From positions 48,201,814 to 48,265,813 of the forward strand of contig CM072806.1 of NCBI GenBank assembly GCA_037013495.1: 64,000 nucleotides of DNA, read 5' to 3'. The notes beneath the pieces are model-generated. The model was not told where the DNA came from. It saw only the letters and a list, made by a program, of their open reading frames with translations, and made no database searches. Shown here piece by piece: positions 24,377 to 36,040 of the stretch. Both the position numbers and the translations under genes were made by a program. The DNA is from Hippophae tibetana. Its lineage: Eukaryota > Streptophyta > Magnoliopsida > Rosales > Elaeagnaceae. Numbering within the stretch: position 1 is the stretch's first letter; each line of letters begins with the position of its first letter.

Positions 24377-24916
24377 GGAGAGGTCACTATCTCTATTCAA
24401 GAGCCCACCGTTAAGAGTGAGTCTAGCCCAAGCAGTATCGAGAATGGAGGATGAATAGAATGTCAAATAGTCTCTAAAAATGAGGGATTCCCTTAGGGAT
24501 GCATCTAAGTGGTGTACATTCCACAAGGATGTGAGCCATGAAATGAGAGACTATAGGCATTTGAAAAAATAAATTGAGAATCTATTGTCAAGAGGATACC
24601 TAAAAGACCTTGTTGGAAGCTATAGTAAAGGAGTGGGCTATCAGCTCGAGTGTAAGACATTGAGCCTTCACTCTCCCTCAGGTAGTGAAATAAACCCTCA
24701 CAATAGGTCCAATGCAAGGACTATTCATTCCATACATAAAGGTCTTGGGCTTAATAGGATCTATAACAACTCACGTAAGAGGTATGCTATAGACTGCATG
24801 GTTCTCCACATATTTACACTCTTAAGTAGCAACCATAGCATGGGCCTTTTCATAGAAGGCTAGGAGATGTATATCTAGCAAAGTCCATTAACACAAATGA
24901 AGTGTGAGATCTATCA

Positions 24917-26366
24917 ATGGGGGATAATGAGGATGACCACTCTCTAAAGCTGAGTATGGACTTAACAGTAGAGGTGAGGGAGAAGCTATCTTATTTCCTA
25001 AAGGAGAATTTTGACGTCTTTGGATGGAAACCTATAGAAATTCCTAGGATTGACCTTGAGATCATAACCCATAGATTAAATTTCGATCTGAAAGCTAGAC
25101 TAGCTAAGAAAAAAAAGATGAAGTTCCCTAGTGAAAAGAATGAGGTTATTAAAAATCAAGCCACCACCCTTAAAGAGATAGAGATTATTAAAGAGGTGAA
25201 CTACTCCTCTTGCTTGTCAAATGTGGTGTTAGTGAAGAAGGATTGTGGATCACCCAATACGTGTGTGGTCTTCATAGACTTAAATGATGCATGTCCAAAA
25301 GATTATTTTTCCCTCTCAAGTATTGATCAAATGGTTGACGCCATCACCGATTATGGCTTAATGAGTTTTTTGGATGCATATTATATTTATCATAAGATCA
25401 AAATGCACCCAGAATGCCATTTGGGTTGAAGAATGTAGGGGCCACCTATCAATGCCTCGTTAATAAGATGTTTGCAAACCAGCTAGGAAGAAATCTTGAG
25501 GCATATATCGATGACATAGTGGTAAAGTCATCACAACCCGTAAATCATGTCAAGGACTTGGAGGAAATATTATCCATAATTCGAAGGTATGGGATGAGAC
25601 TTAAAAATACAAAATATGTTTTTGGTATTACTTCAACAAAATTCTTGGGGTATCTTATATCTACTCGTGGGATAGAGGCCAACCCAGACAAGATACAAGC
25701 CCTAGTCAACATGAGGCCTTCTACCAGTATAAAGGGGATTCAATAATTGAACAGAAGAATAGTGGCATGAACAAATTCATTTCTAAGTTTACATATGTGT
25801 TTACCATTCTTCAAAATGCTGAGAAAGAACGCATTATTTTTTGGAATGAGGATTATGATAAAACCTTTTAAGGAATTAAAAAGTACTTGAGAAAACTTCC
25901 TATCCTAGTTAGCTCTTTCCTAGGAGAAACCCTTTATTTGTATTTAGCCATAGCTCCCCTACACTTGTAGTGTCGTACTCTAAGTTAAAATAAACAAGGT
26001 CCAACACCTCATCTACTACATCAACCAAATCTTGATAGATTCCCAAAGTAGGTACCCAACGATTGACAAGTTGGTCTTTTCCCTGAAAATCAGTGCGTGA
26101 AAGCTCATACATTACTTTGGCTCGCACTTAAGAATGTATTGATGAGGCCAAAGGTCATGGACATACTAGAACAAATTTCCATAGAGTTAGGTGAGTATGA
26201 TGTCAAATATATGTCTAGAACTGCTATTAAGGAGCATGTGGTGGTTGAGTTTGTGGCAGAGATGAGTGAATCACTAAAGGGTACCAGTGAGGGGCCGACC
26301 TGGCAGGTATTCATTGCTTGTGCATATAACTTCAATGGTACTGAGCTAGAAGTGGTCATAGTTGAT
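24917..26366 (+). pseudogene. Tat-like reverse transcriptase and RNase H (first part)
   Basis: 24917-25429 encodes the RT N-terminal half: FLKENFDVFGW, SCLSNVVLVKKD, VVFIDLNDACPKDYF and LMSFLDAYYIYHKIKMHPE. A short deletion of roughly 20 codons with frame change follows. 25414-25746 then gives MPFGLKNVGATYQCLVNKMF, the catalytic YIDDIVVKS and TKFLGYLISTRGIE. In pieces follow CLPFFKMLRK, GETLYLYLA, ELGEYDVKY and RTAIKEH, then the start of RNase H at TWQVFIACAYNFNG..ELEVVIVD, where it stops at 26366 against the inserted repeat. RT copies element RNA and RNase H removes the RNA strand. The gene is broken by stops and deletion. Confidence 0.85.
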
Positions 26367-26850
26367 TGATCGCCACAAAAATTGTGTGCAATAAATACGC
26401 AAGTATACATATCGTAACAAGTAATATAATGTTAAATAAAGATCGTTCCCACGGAGATTATTTTTTTAGAAACTAATTTTTTAAACTAAAAATAATAAAA
26501 ATCAATTTTTTTTGGTGTTTTTATATCTTAAGAAAGCAAAATTAAAATAACTAAAAGTAAATTGCAATAATTAATTAAATCAGATTTTGTGACTAAAAAG
26601 ATATATGAGAAAATATCTTGGAATACTTAATCCCCCAATTTTCTAAACATGCGAATCACTAAAATCCTCCCAATATAATATCAATTAATTACATGATCAA
26701 TTGAATCTAACCTAGTATGTATTCCTCTCTCAAGTAAACTACACACCATATAGTAATTAATTTAATCACACTCTCATGTCAATTAAATTCATCAATTATG
26801 AATCACATACATAAGAATCATACATCTCTGCCTAGAAACTATGCATGTTA

Positions 26851-27085
26851 CATTACTACAAAAAAGGGTATATAAGTCGATGTGTAAAGTCGGTTTTTGG
26901 AAAAAACCGACTTTTAATGAATTTAAAGTCGGTTATCCACGTCAACCGACGCTATCCACGTGACGTAGTGTCAGTTGATGTGGATAACCAACACTACGTC
27001 ACGTGGATAGCGTCAGTTGACGTGGATAACCGACACTACGTCACGTGGATAGCGTCAGTTGACGTGGATAACCGACGCTATCCAC
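26851..27085. repeat. CACTA left TIR and subterminal repeats
   Basis: After the terminal repeat a hairpin AAGTCGGTTTTT/AAAAAACCGACTT lies at 26887-26913. Then a 42-bp unit containing CACGTGGATAGCGTC and GTTGACGTGGATAACCG repeats about three times up to 27085. Each unit is partly palindromic. Such arrays bind the element-encoded TnpA-type protein in En/Spm. The open frame across it (DVDNRHYVTWIAS repeats) is a by-product of the 42-bp period. Confidence 0.85.
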
Positions 27086-27956
27086 CTAATATATGCCCTC
27101 TCGGCTCATTTTGTACACAAATTCCAGTTTTCTTCCTCTCTCCTTTCCTCACTCAAAACCATTTTCTCCCAAAATCTTAACCGTGTGCCACCTTCGTTCT
27201 ACATTTCCAGCCACCTCCGACCACCATTTGAACGTCGGTTTGTAAGTTATATTTCTCTTCTCACATTATCTGTCAGTTCTTCTTTTCTTTTTTAGCAAAA
27301 TATTAAAATATGTTTATGGGTATTTTCTGTTATTGCTTAGCCAAAATCAATCTGAATCTGTGCTAATTTTATCAGCCTCTCAAATTGCGAATTTTTATTC
27401 GTTAATTAAAAACCTACGATCTCGTCAACTAAATATTTGCAACATGCTTGGGCAGTTTCTTTGTGAAAATGTATGGATAGCCAAAAACGGACAACACCTA
27501 AAAAATATGTTTGACTTAGTTTATGCAGAATGCAGCTAGCTTATTATTCGATCAATTTGTTTTATATTTTGTATAAATTTTTGATTTAGTTATGTTTTTT
27601 TGTTTGCTTGTAATAATAATGTTTGACTTATTAATTGTATGTATTCAATAATATTTTAAATGTTGTGTGGGTTTGCGTGGATAAATTTATTTATACGTAT
27701 AATTAATATTACTTTTTAATTATGATATAGTAACATGCTTAGAAATTAGAATCAACCGCGTGATTGGTTTATATATATATATATTCATGAAACATGTTGC
27801 TTATTTTTTAATTTGTATATAAATGGTTTTGTAAAATGATTAAAATGATAACTGTTTTGCATTATGTATGTTTTGATATATATTCTAATAATTAGGAAAT
27901 TTATATATAATAATACATAATTAAGTAATATGTTTAATTAATGTCATTAATAGAAA
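27086..27956 (+). other. CACTA leader region
   Basis: About 870 bp between the subterminal repeats and the transposase start. It is C/T-rich at 27110-27300, as in a 5' untranslated leader, then AT-rich with an intron-like character. Short frames (27059-27295, 27333-27539) have no recognisable motif. Confidence 0.45.
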
Positions 27957-30900
27957 ATGGACAAATCTTGGATGTCAAAGTGTAGAATTGAGCAAGACTA
28001 TATTTCTGGAGTTGAAAGTTTCATGGAATTTTCTTGTAGAACTAGTAATACTGGAAGTAGTATGATTTGATGCCCATGCGTTAAATGTAAAAATGAGCGA
28101 TTTCATGAATTTGATGAGGTTAAGTATCACCTTATCCGTAATGGTATTCTATTGAGCTATAAATGTTGGTATTATCATGGAGAAAATATTGATAATACTC
28201 ATGGGGAAAAGTATAATAAGAATGTGAGTGGATTACATACATCATATCATAATGTACAGACAGAAAATATGTTTCGTGGTGTTGAAGATGAATTACGCGA
28301 GGATGATCCCGAAACCTTTAATAAACTTATAGAAGATGCCGAAAAACCGTTGTATCCAAAATGTAAAAAATACACTAAAATGTCAGGATTGGTTCATTTG
28401 TACAATGTCAAGGCAAAACATGGTTTTTTTGACAAGGGATTCACAGAATTACTACATCTACTAGTCGATATGTTTCCTGAGGGTATTGAATTGCCATCTT
28501 CAATGTATGAAGTGAAGAAATCTCTTAGTCGATTTGGCATGGAATATCATAAGATTCACGTTTTTCCTAATGATTGCATTCTTTATAGAAAAGAATATGA
28601 GACATTACATGATTGTCCTATGTGTAAAGAATCGAGATGGAAGCATGGTACAAATGAGAGTACAAAACATAAGAAAGCTGTGCCTGCAAAGGTTCTTTGG
28701 TACTTTCCTCCGATTCCTCGCTTTCAAAGGTTGTTCAATAGTAAATATACATCAAAGATGTTGACTTGGCATTCAGATAATCAATCTGATGATGGGGTGC
28801 TACGTCATCCTTGTGATTCTCCAAATTGGAAAGTAGTAGATAATTTATCTCCTCAATTTTCATCTGATCCGCGCAATCTGCGTTTTGCCATTGCTGGTGA
28901 TGGAATTAATCCACATAGTTCCCTCAGTAGTAGATATAGTTGTTGGCCAGTAATTATGGTAACATACAACCTTCCTCCCTGGTTGTGTATGAAAAGAAAA
29001 TTCATGATGTTAACATTATTGATCTCAGGACCGAAACAACCCAGTGTTGATATTGATGTATATTTGTAGCCTCTGATAGATGATTTAAAGACGTTGTGGA
29101 ATGATGGTGTAAATGTTTTCGATGCATATAAAGAAGAATACTTTAACTTGAAGGGGGTCCTTTTATGGACAATTAATGATTTTCCTGCCTATGGAAACTT
29201 ATCAGGACATGCAACAAAAGGTTACAAGGGATGTCCTATATGTAGTGATGGAACTTCTGCAAAGTATCTTGTTCACGGACGAAAGATGTCTTATAGAAGA
29301 CATAGGAGATTTTCGCCATCTGGACACAAGTTTAGATACCAAAAGAAACCGTTCGATGGTGAAGAAGATCATGATCATGCAACTCAACCTTTGTGAGGTA
29401 TTGAGATATTAAGGCAATTGAATGGGATGACATTAAAACGATATGGAAAGATGAAAAAAAAACTCACCAAGGTAGGGAAATGAAAGAGGTCAACTAATGA
29501 AATTGGTGAATATGAAAAAGAGTTTGAACCGAATGGTTGTTGGAAAAAAAATCAATATTTTGGGAATTACCTTATTGGAAAGACCTACACATTCGTCACA
29601 TCTTAGATGTCATGCACATTGAGAAGAATGTATGTGAAAGCTTGATTGGCACTTTACTTAATATACCTGGAAAAACAAAGGATGGCATTAAAGCAAGATT
29701 GGATTTAAAGAAACTAGGCATACGACCTGAATTGGAACCAAGGGTGGAAAATGATAAGAATCGAACATACTTGCCACCAACATCATATACAATGTCAACA
29801 AAAGAGAAGGATGTGTTTTGTAAATGTTTGGAAGGTGTGAAAGTTCCTGATGGTTACTCATCCAACTTAAGAAATTTTGTGTCTATCACCGATAAGAGAT
29901 TGTATGGATTGAAATCACATGACTGTCATATCTTAATGCAACAGTTATTACCAGTTGCTATTAGATCAATTCTTCCAAAACATGTTCGAATATCAATAAT
30001 TCAGCTTTGTTCATTCTTCAATACAATATGCAAGAAATCTATATCAATTGGCGAGTTAAATTCTTTACAGAAAGAAATTGTAGAAACTGTGTCTAATTGA
30101 AAAATATTTTCCTCCTTCTTTCTTCGATATAATGATTCACTTATGTGTTCATTTAGTTCGAGAGGTTCAATTATGTGGTCCTACTTACTTAAGGTGGATG
30201 TATCCTTTTGAGAGATATATGCAAGTCCTTAAAGGATATGTAAATAATAGATATCGACCTGAATGATGCATGGTGGAATGCTACATTGCTGAAGAGGCCA
30301 TTGAGTTTTGTTCTGAATACTTTAGTGGTTGCACTGAAATTGGGAATCATACGCACAAGTTGTTCTTAAAACATCACATGATCCAAGTAGGTAACCCTAT
30401 GCTTGGTGGAAGTGAGAAATTATTTATTGATCACACTCGATGGGAAAAAGCACACCGAATCATTTTGGTAAATAATAATGAGGCACAACTGTACATAGAG
30501 TAAGTGATGTTCATTGTTTCATCTTTCATTTAACTATTAATGATTATATATAACTTAATATTTATTTAATAACATTACAGGATGCATTTAAACTTATTGA
30601 AGATCAATCCTCGTTATAAAAAAAAAGGAGAAGAAAAATGGTTGTATGATGAACATAAGCGAGAGCTTATTAATTGGTTTCGCAACCACGTAAGTGTTAC
30701 AAACAAAAAATCATGCATGTATCTTCCTAGATCTATTCAATGTTTTAAAACTTTGCTCTAAACACATTTCGTGTTTTTGTATACATAGATTCGAGATGAA
30801 CTCAAGAAACCCAATCATAAAATATCAGAAAGTTTACAATGGCTTGCACATGGCCCAAAATTCGATGTCAAATCAGTTCATAGTTTCACAATAAATGGAT

Positions 30901-31463
30901 CGAGGTTTACGACTCAAGCTAGGGACAAAGTCCGAGTAAATCAAAATAGTGGGGTGAAGATGGTTGCACAAACTATGCAATTTGCCAGTTCAAAAGATGC
31001 TAATCCTGTACTTTTTGATAGAACATATTATGGTATAATACAAGAGATTTGGGAATTGGATTATGAGGTCTTCCATGAAACAGTATTCTTGTGTGATTGG
31101 GTCGAAGATGTTATCAATGTTGGATATAAAATAGATGATTTTGGATTTACCCTTGTAAATTTATCCAGGATAAGTCACACAGATGATCCTTTCATGTTAA
31201 CACTTCATGCAAAACAAGTATTTTACGTGAATGATCAAATTGATCCAATATGGTCTGTTGTGTTAACGCCTCCACAAAAAGAGTTTTACCATTGTGATGT
31301 TATAGAATATGATGACTCTATGCTTGATACATTAACCAATATTAGTAATTTCTCAAATAAATTGCCTAATGTACGTGATGATCTAATTGATGATGATGAT
31401 TCTTCGACATGGACTCGAAGTGATTGTGAAGGAATATATGTATACGATAAACAACCTAATTAA
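27957..31463 (+). pseudogene. CACTA transposase (TnpD / Transposase_21 type)
   Basis: This encodes the DDE transposase that would cut and rejoin CACTA ends. The start is ATG 27957 (MDKSWMSKCRIE), opening a Transpos_assoc-type domain that ends CPCVKCKN..HLIRNGI..CWYYHGE. The Transposase_21 core follows: KMSGLVHLYN, CPMCKESRW, FAIAGDGINPHSSLS, DIDVYL, LKGVLLWTINDFPAYGNLSG, then ELPYWKDLHIRHILDVMHIE. DUF4218-like (RLYGLKSHDCHILMQQLLPV) and DUF4216-like (IWELDY, FYVNDQIDPIWSVVLTPP) regions close it. Introns are 30500-30580 and 30690-30788. Breaks: stops at 28068, 29067, 29394, about 29463 and 30264, and frameshifts near 29545 (A-run) and 30097. It is dead but otherwise full length. Confidence 0.9.
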
Positions 31464-31563
31464 ACATAATGTATGTTCTATATTGTTGTAATAACTCTTG
31501 TATATATGTGTGTTCCTAAAATTTTCAATTAATTTATATTTCTCCACTGTTTGCAGATATTTC

Positions 31564-34500
31564 ATGGATATTCAGTTTGTAGATCCAAATGATCCATTGG
31601 GGTATTTGAAAAGAAGGGGTTGGGCGAATATACCTGATGCTCCACTTAACCCAAATGATAGAATACCCGTTATATTTGATGCTACTGGTAATCCAATAGG
31701 GCGAAATGATCAACAATTGAAATCTTCTATTGGTCGACTGGCAAAGTCCAGTATACCAATCAATATAAATCATTGGTCTGAGGTTGCCGATGCAGAAAAG
31801 TTCAAAATATGGATAACCATTTATGTAAGTCTCTTATATTTTATAATCAATATATATATTATATTAAGTGTATTATATCTAATCTTTTGTACTGTGTTTT
31901 TACAGAATCGTTACAAAGTCGATGACAGTTGGCAGGGCAAGTGTTATAAGATTGCAAATAAGGCGTGGAAGGAATACAAGACTTCCAGATTGGCAAAAAA
32001 TTATGTGTTTCCATATTTGGAAACACTCGATGAGAATGTGATCTACAAAATCCCTGAAGGACACCCCTGGATTACACCTCAAGTTTGGAAAAACTTTGTG
32101 GATTATAGACGTTCAGAAGAATTTCAAATTATTAGAGAAGATCATCAGAATGTCCAAATGCATAACATTCTTCCTAACCGTACTGGGAGGTCTTCAAATC
32201 CTGAAGTTAGATATAGAATGGTATTATTAATTTGTCTTAATTTTATAAATATTTTTATATTAATTTTTCTCAATTTAATTTCATGTCATTGTTAATAAAA
32301 TTTTCCTAATTTATGTAGGAAGCTGAATTGGGTAGACCTATTACCCGAATTGAATTGTACATAGAAACAAAGACTCCCAAAACGAAGAATGCAAGACCGA
32401 TGAGTCAACGAGGAGAAGAACAATTAAATAAGTTGGTTAGTAATTTCGGTTGATAAAAAGTCTGACTGATATTTAATAATTGATGTAATAATGAATGATA
32501 TGTTTGTGTGCTTTATTATTTGTAGAGAGCTGTTCAAGAAAAAATATTCAGGGGTGAAATAATCGAAGAGCCTGGGAGAGATGCTTTATATCATGCATTC
32601 GGACGCGAGCATCCTGGTCGTGTTAGGGGAGGTAGCCAATATGATGGTTCTATGGAGTATTTTAAAATTCCAAAACATAAGCCTCAGACGGTAAGTAAGG
32701 AGAAATACACTAAAATTAAAGAAGAATTCAATCCTTTAAGGCCTCCGTGATGAGTGAGATTGCCACTCTAAAAGAACATCAATCACAACAACTGTCAGCC
32801 ATGTCATCATGCTACAACCAGGGCATGCCATATTGGCCAAGCATGCAACCATCCATGCCAGGCATACCACCTTCCATGCCAGGCATGCCACAATCCATGC
32901 CAAGCATGCCACCATCCATGCCAGGCATGCCATCCACACAATCTCATTGTGCTCAAACTACATCCTGTATAGGATATAGCCATCCTATTGGTCCTCATTA
33001 TATGCCAGGAATGCATATGCAATCAAGTAGTGGTTCATTTTCTCCAATGCAACCTGCACATTCTTACCATAAATCAAGCCAAGATGAACATATTGGTGAG
33101 AATGTACATCCAATAGCTACCCCACATGAGAGTCCTCCTCTATTTGATGAATCATATGTGGTAAGATTTTAATTTTTGGTGTATATAATCTATTATTTTT
33201 AAATTCTTATTATATGTTTTATTTTTTTTATATATAACACTTAAAATTTTTACAGAATATGAAATGTTTGTTGAAACATCCTTCGTCAACAGACTATGTT
33301 GCTATTGGAACGGTACAACAATTAAGCGATGATCGGATGATTCATAATCAATATTTTCCTAATCATTGGTGAATAGTAATTGATCAATCATTGTTTCATG
33401 ATTGTCCATTACCTGTGCCTTCTGATGCTACCACAGTCCAAGAGGCGGTTGGACAGTATGTGGCTTGGCCGTCGATTCAAGTTGTTCTAAATTTTGACAT
33501 GGTACTATTTTTTAACTTAAAAAATAACACTTGTTTACTACTATTATTTAATGTGATCTTATATTTTTACTAAAAATACATATATGATACTTTTTTGGTA
33601 GTCTATTATACCATAACTCTTAAATACGACACATTTAAGAGATACCAAGCAAGTATCTTGTGCTAAATCTATGACTAGTGGCCAATCATCGTGCACTAAG
33701 TCATTCAAGAAGAAGCCTTGGAAAAAGTATAGTCATACTTATGCGTTACAGTTCAGTAGAAATCTTGGCACTTTGATGACTATTGTTGGGAGGGCATCTA
33801 GCATAAATGATGGATGGACTGTGCCACTTCCTATTGAAATTTCTGGTGTAGACCTCGGCCAAACTTATATATCGATCGAGTGCTTGTTGCAAATATTTGA
33901 ATATCAAATGATCGATTTAAGTATAATTCAAGTGTGGACAAGGTGAGTCCTCAATCTATTTAGCTTTCTTTTATTTATGCAGAACATATATAATTATATT
34001 TATATTATCTAATTATATATATATATATAGGGCTTGCTATTATCGACTTCAACATAATCACTCATCATATTTAGCAATGTTCTATGATTCTTCATATGTC
34101 AATCAATATCAAGAGAAGGATGTTAGCATCAGAGCTAAACAATTATGTGATAGAGCATTAACGCTTAGCAGAAATCAAAAGTTGATAATCCCTTGGCCAT
34201 TAAGGTTTGAACAAGGCCAAGATCATTGGATGTTGGTAATCATTGATATGTTCAATAATCATGCTTGGTACTGTGACTCAGCTTCCATAGAACTGAGTAA
34301 AGATACAAAAGCAGTTGTTGAAATGTAAGAGTTATATATAGTTACATATTAGTTTTTTCTATTATTTTTTGTAATATTTAATAAAAACTAATCGTTTTAT
34401 ATCTTGATAGAGCATGGAAGTTGTGGAACAAGTTTAGGGGCATTGTCCTTAAAAAATCTCATAAGCTTATATGAACAAAAGTTATGGTATGTACAATTCA

Positions 34501-34916
34501 ATATTAATAATTTTATTAATTTTACAATTAAATAATAAGGATGTTCGAATATGAAAATTCATGTATACATGCACTTTTTTTTGTAGGTTCCACAACAAAA
34601 TAATGGAGTCATGTGTGGTTATTATGTTATGAAGTTTATGAGCGAAATCATCACAAATATCAAAATTCCAATTGATGATGTGGTAATATATTTTACCCAT
34701 ATACATACAAGTTTTTAACATATTTGAGTTTGTTTTTGTAAATAAATGAAATCATATTCTTATTTTGATTTTGAATACATGTAGTTCTTTGGTTGGAACA
34801 AGACGGGTTACGACCAACAAATTTTTGATGATTTATGAGAAGAATGGGCAGAACACATGGTTCAAATTATATCATCACAAGAAGAATCAGGAGAAGATTC
34901 TGATGATCTTGAATAG
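31564..34916 (+). pseudogene. CACTA second gene: Transposase_24 plus Ulp1-like protease
   Basis: A ten-exon model with GT-AG ends: 31564-31824, 31906-32220, 32319-32435, 32526-33160, 33256-33501, 33602-33942, 34031-34324, 34411-34486, 34587-34682, 34785-34916. The front half has the plant transposase (Ptta/En/Spm) pattern: PQVWKNFVDYRRSEEFQ, TGRSSNPEVRYRM, GREHPGRVRGG. A PSMPGMP-type repeat of about 7 residues follows (32840-32940). After AVGQYVAWPS, the back half is a C48 (Ulp1/SUMO protease) fold with its triad visible: His in DHWMLVIIDM, Asp in WYCDSA, Gln and Cys in PQQNNGVMCGYYVMKFM. Breaks: a frameshift near 32742 and stops at about 33614, 33370, 34472 and 34836. Its role in transposition is unknown. 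Confidence 0.85.
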
Positions 34917-35865
34917 CATATGACAACATAACAGTAAATTTTTTAATGATTTGTCCTTCTCTATCTATTCCTGTGTCTGAAATCACTTGTTTGATGATGA
35001 TTAATCATATATATGCTCATGTATTTAGGGGAATGCATTGTTTTATGGACCTATTTTTGGCCCAAACTACATCTCATCTCTCTTTCCTACTTGCATTTGA
35101 CGAACTCATATTAACACTTTATTAATCATTTGTTTATAAATATGAATTTATCTGGAATCTCTGCTAGTATTTTTAATGATATAATGAGCTCTAAATGTAC
35201 AAATCAGGTGTACGTAAGTCCGATTTATTTCTTGGTTTGTATGAGTTTTGGTGCACATGAACGTGTTCCATATGTTTAAGGGCACCAAAACTCACACAAG
35301 CCAAGTAAGAAATCGAAGTTACAATTGATTTCATATTTAGAGTTCATTATATATAGCATTAAAAAATAGTAGTAGAGATTCCAGATAACTTCATATATAT
35401 AGACAAATGATTAATAATGCTAATATGAGTTCGTCTAATGTCGTTGTACGTAGTAATCTTTTTTTATGGTAATATTTATAATGATTTAATTTCTTCATTC
35501 GTACGTCTGAAGTTTAGACTACTTTTTTGATGGATGTTTTACGTGCTCATGTATGTAGGAGAATATTTGTTATATGGATCAGCTGTTTTTTTTGTCATAA
35601 TGCTTGTGAAGGCCAATCAAGATTCTAAGCCAACCAAGCTTACTCGATCGCATAATAATTATACTTTGACGACATTATTTTATTTGTAATTTAAGTTAAC
35701 TATATGTATTATTTATGCATTATTTGTTTTTGTAATAAATTTAATTATCAAGTAATTAAATATATTTAAATTTTTAATTATTTGTATTATTATTTATATT
35801 TTAGTTTCTTTATGTTATATATATATACTGAATAATACGAAAAATAAAAATAAAAATAAAAACAA
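34917..35865. other. CACTA 3' region, no gene
   Basis: AT-rich sequence downstream of the second gene. Around 35150-35420 it contains an inverted pair (ATCTGGAATCTCTGCTAGTA near 35150 against TACTAGAGATTCCAGAT-like text near 35375, and GGTGCAC../GGCACC words near 35250), giving a loose foldback inside the element. Confidence 0.5.
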
Positions 35866-36040
35866 ATACGTGTAAAGTCGGTTCATGGCATGAACCGACT
35901 CTACACGTAAAGTTGGTTCAAGCCGTGAACCGACTCTACACGTAAAGTCGGTTCAGGCCGTGAACCGACTTTACATTTTAAGTCTCTAAATTTAAAGTCG
36001 GTTCAGAGAACAGACTTTAATGCCTATTTATGTAGTAGTG
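35866..36040. repeat. CACTA right subterminal repeats and TIR
   Basis: About 38-bp units with AAAGTCGGTTCA and TGAACCGACT repeat four times. The unit at 35876-35900 is a perfect palindrome of two 12-base arms around one base. The AAGTCGGTT word is shared with the left end. The terminal TATTTATGTAGTAGTG closes the element. Confidence 0.88.

Larger units (their letters stand above)
26851..36040 (+). mobile_element. CACTA (En/Spm) DNA transposon
   Basis: A 9,190-bp transposon. The left end is CATTACTACAAAAAAGGG and the right end, in reverse complement, is CACTACTACATAAATAGG, so one terminus has CATTA in place of CACTA. It is flanked by the 3-bp duplication TTA (26848-26850 and 36041-36043), as expected of this superfamily. 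Subterminal repeats lie at both ends, and two multi-exon plus-strand genes fill the interior: a TnpD-like transposase (27957-31463) and a transposase-24/Ulp1-like gene (31564-34916). Stops in both genes mean it cannot act on its own. Confidence 0.92.

Noticed and set aside
26845..27180. A frame with SVDVDNRHYVTWIA repeats resembling a repeat protein.
   Set aside because: It starts just outside the CACTA left end and runs across the 42-bp subterminal array. The period is a multiple of three, so the repeat peptide is a by-product.
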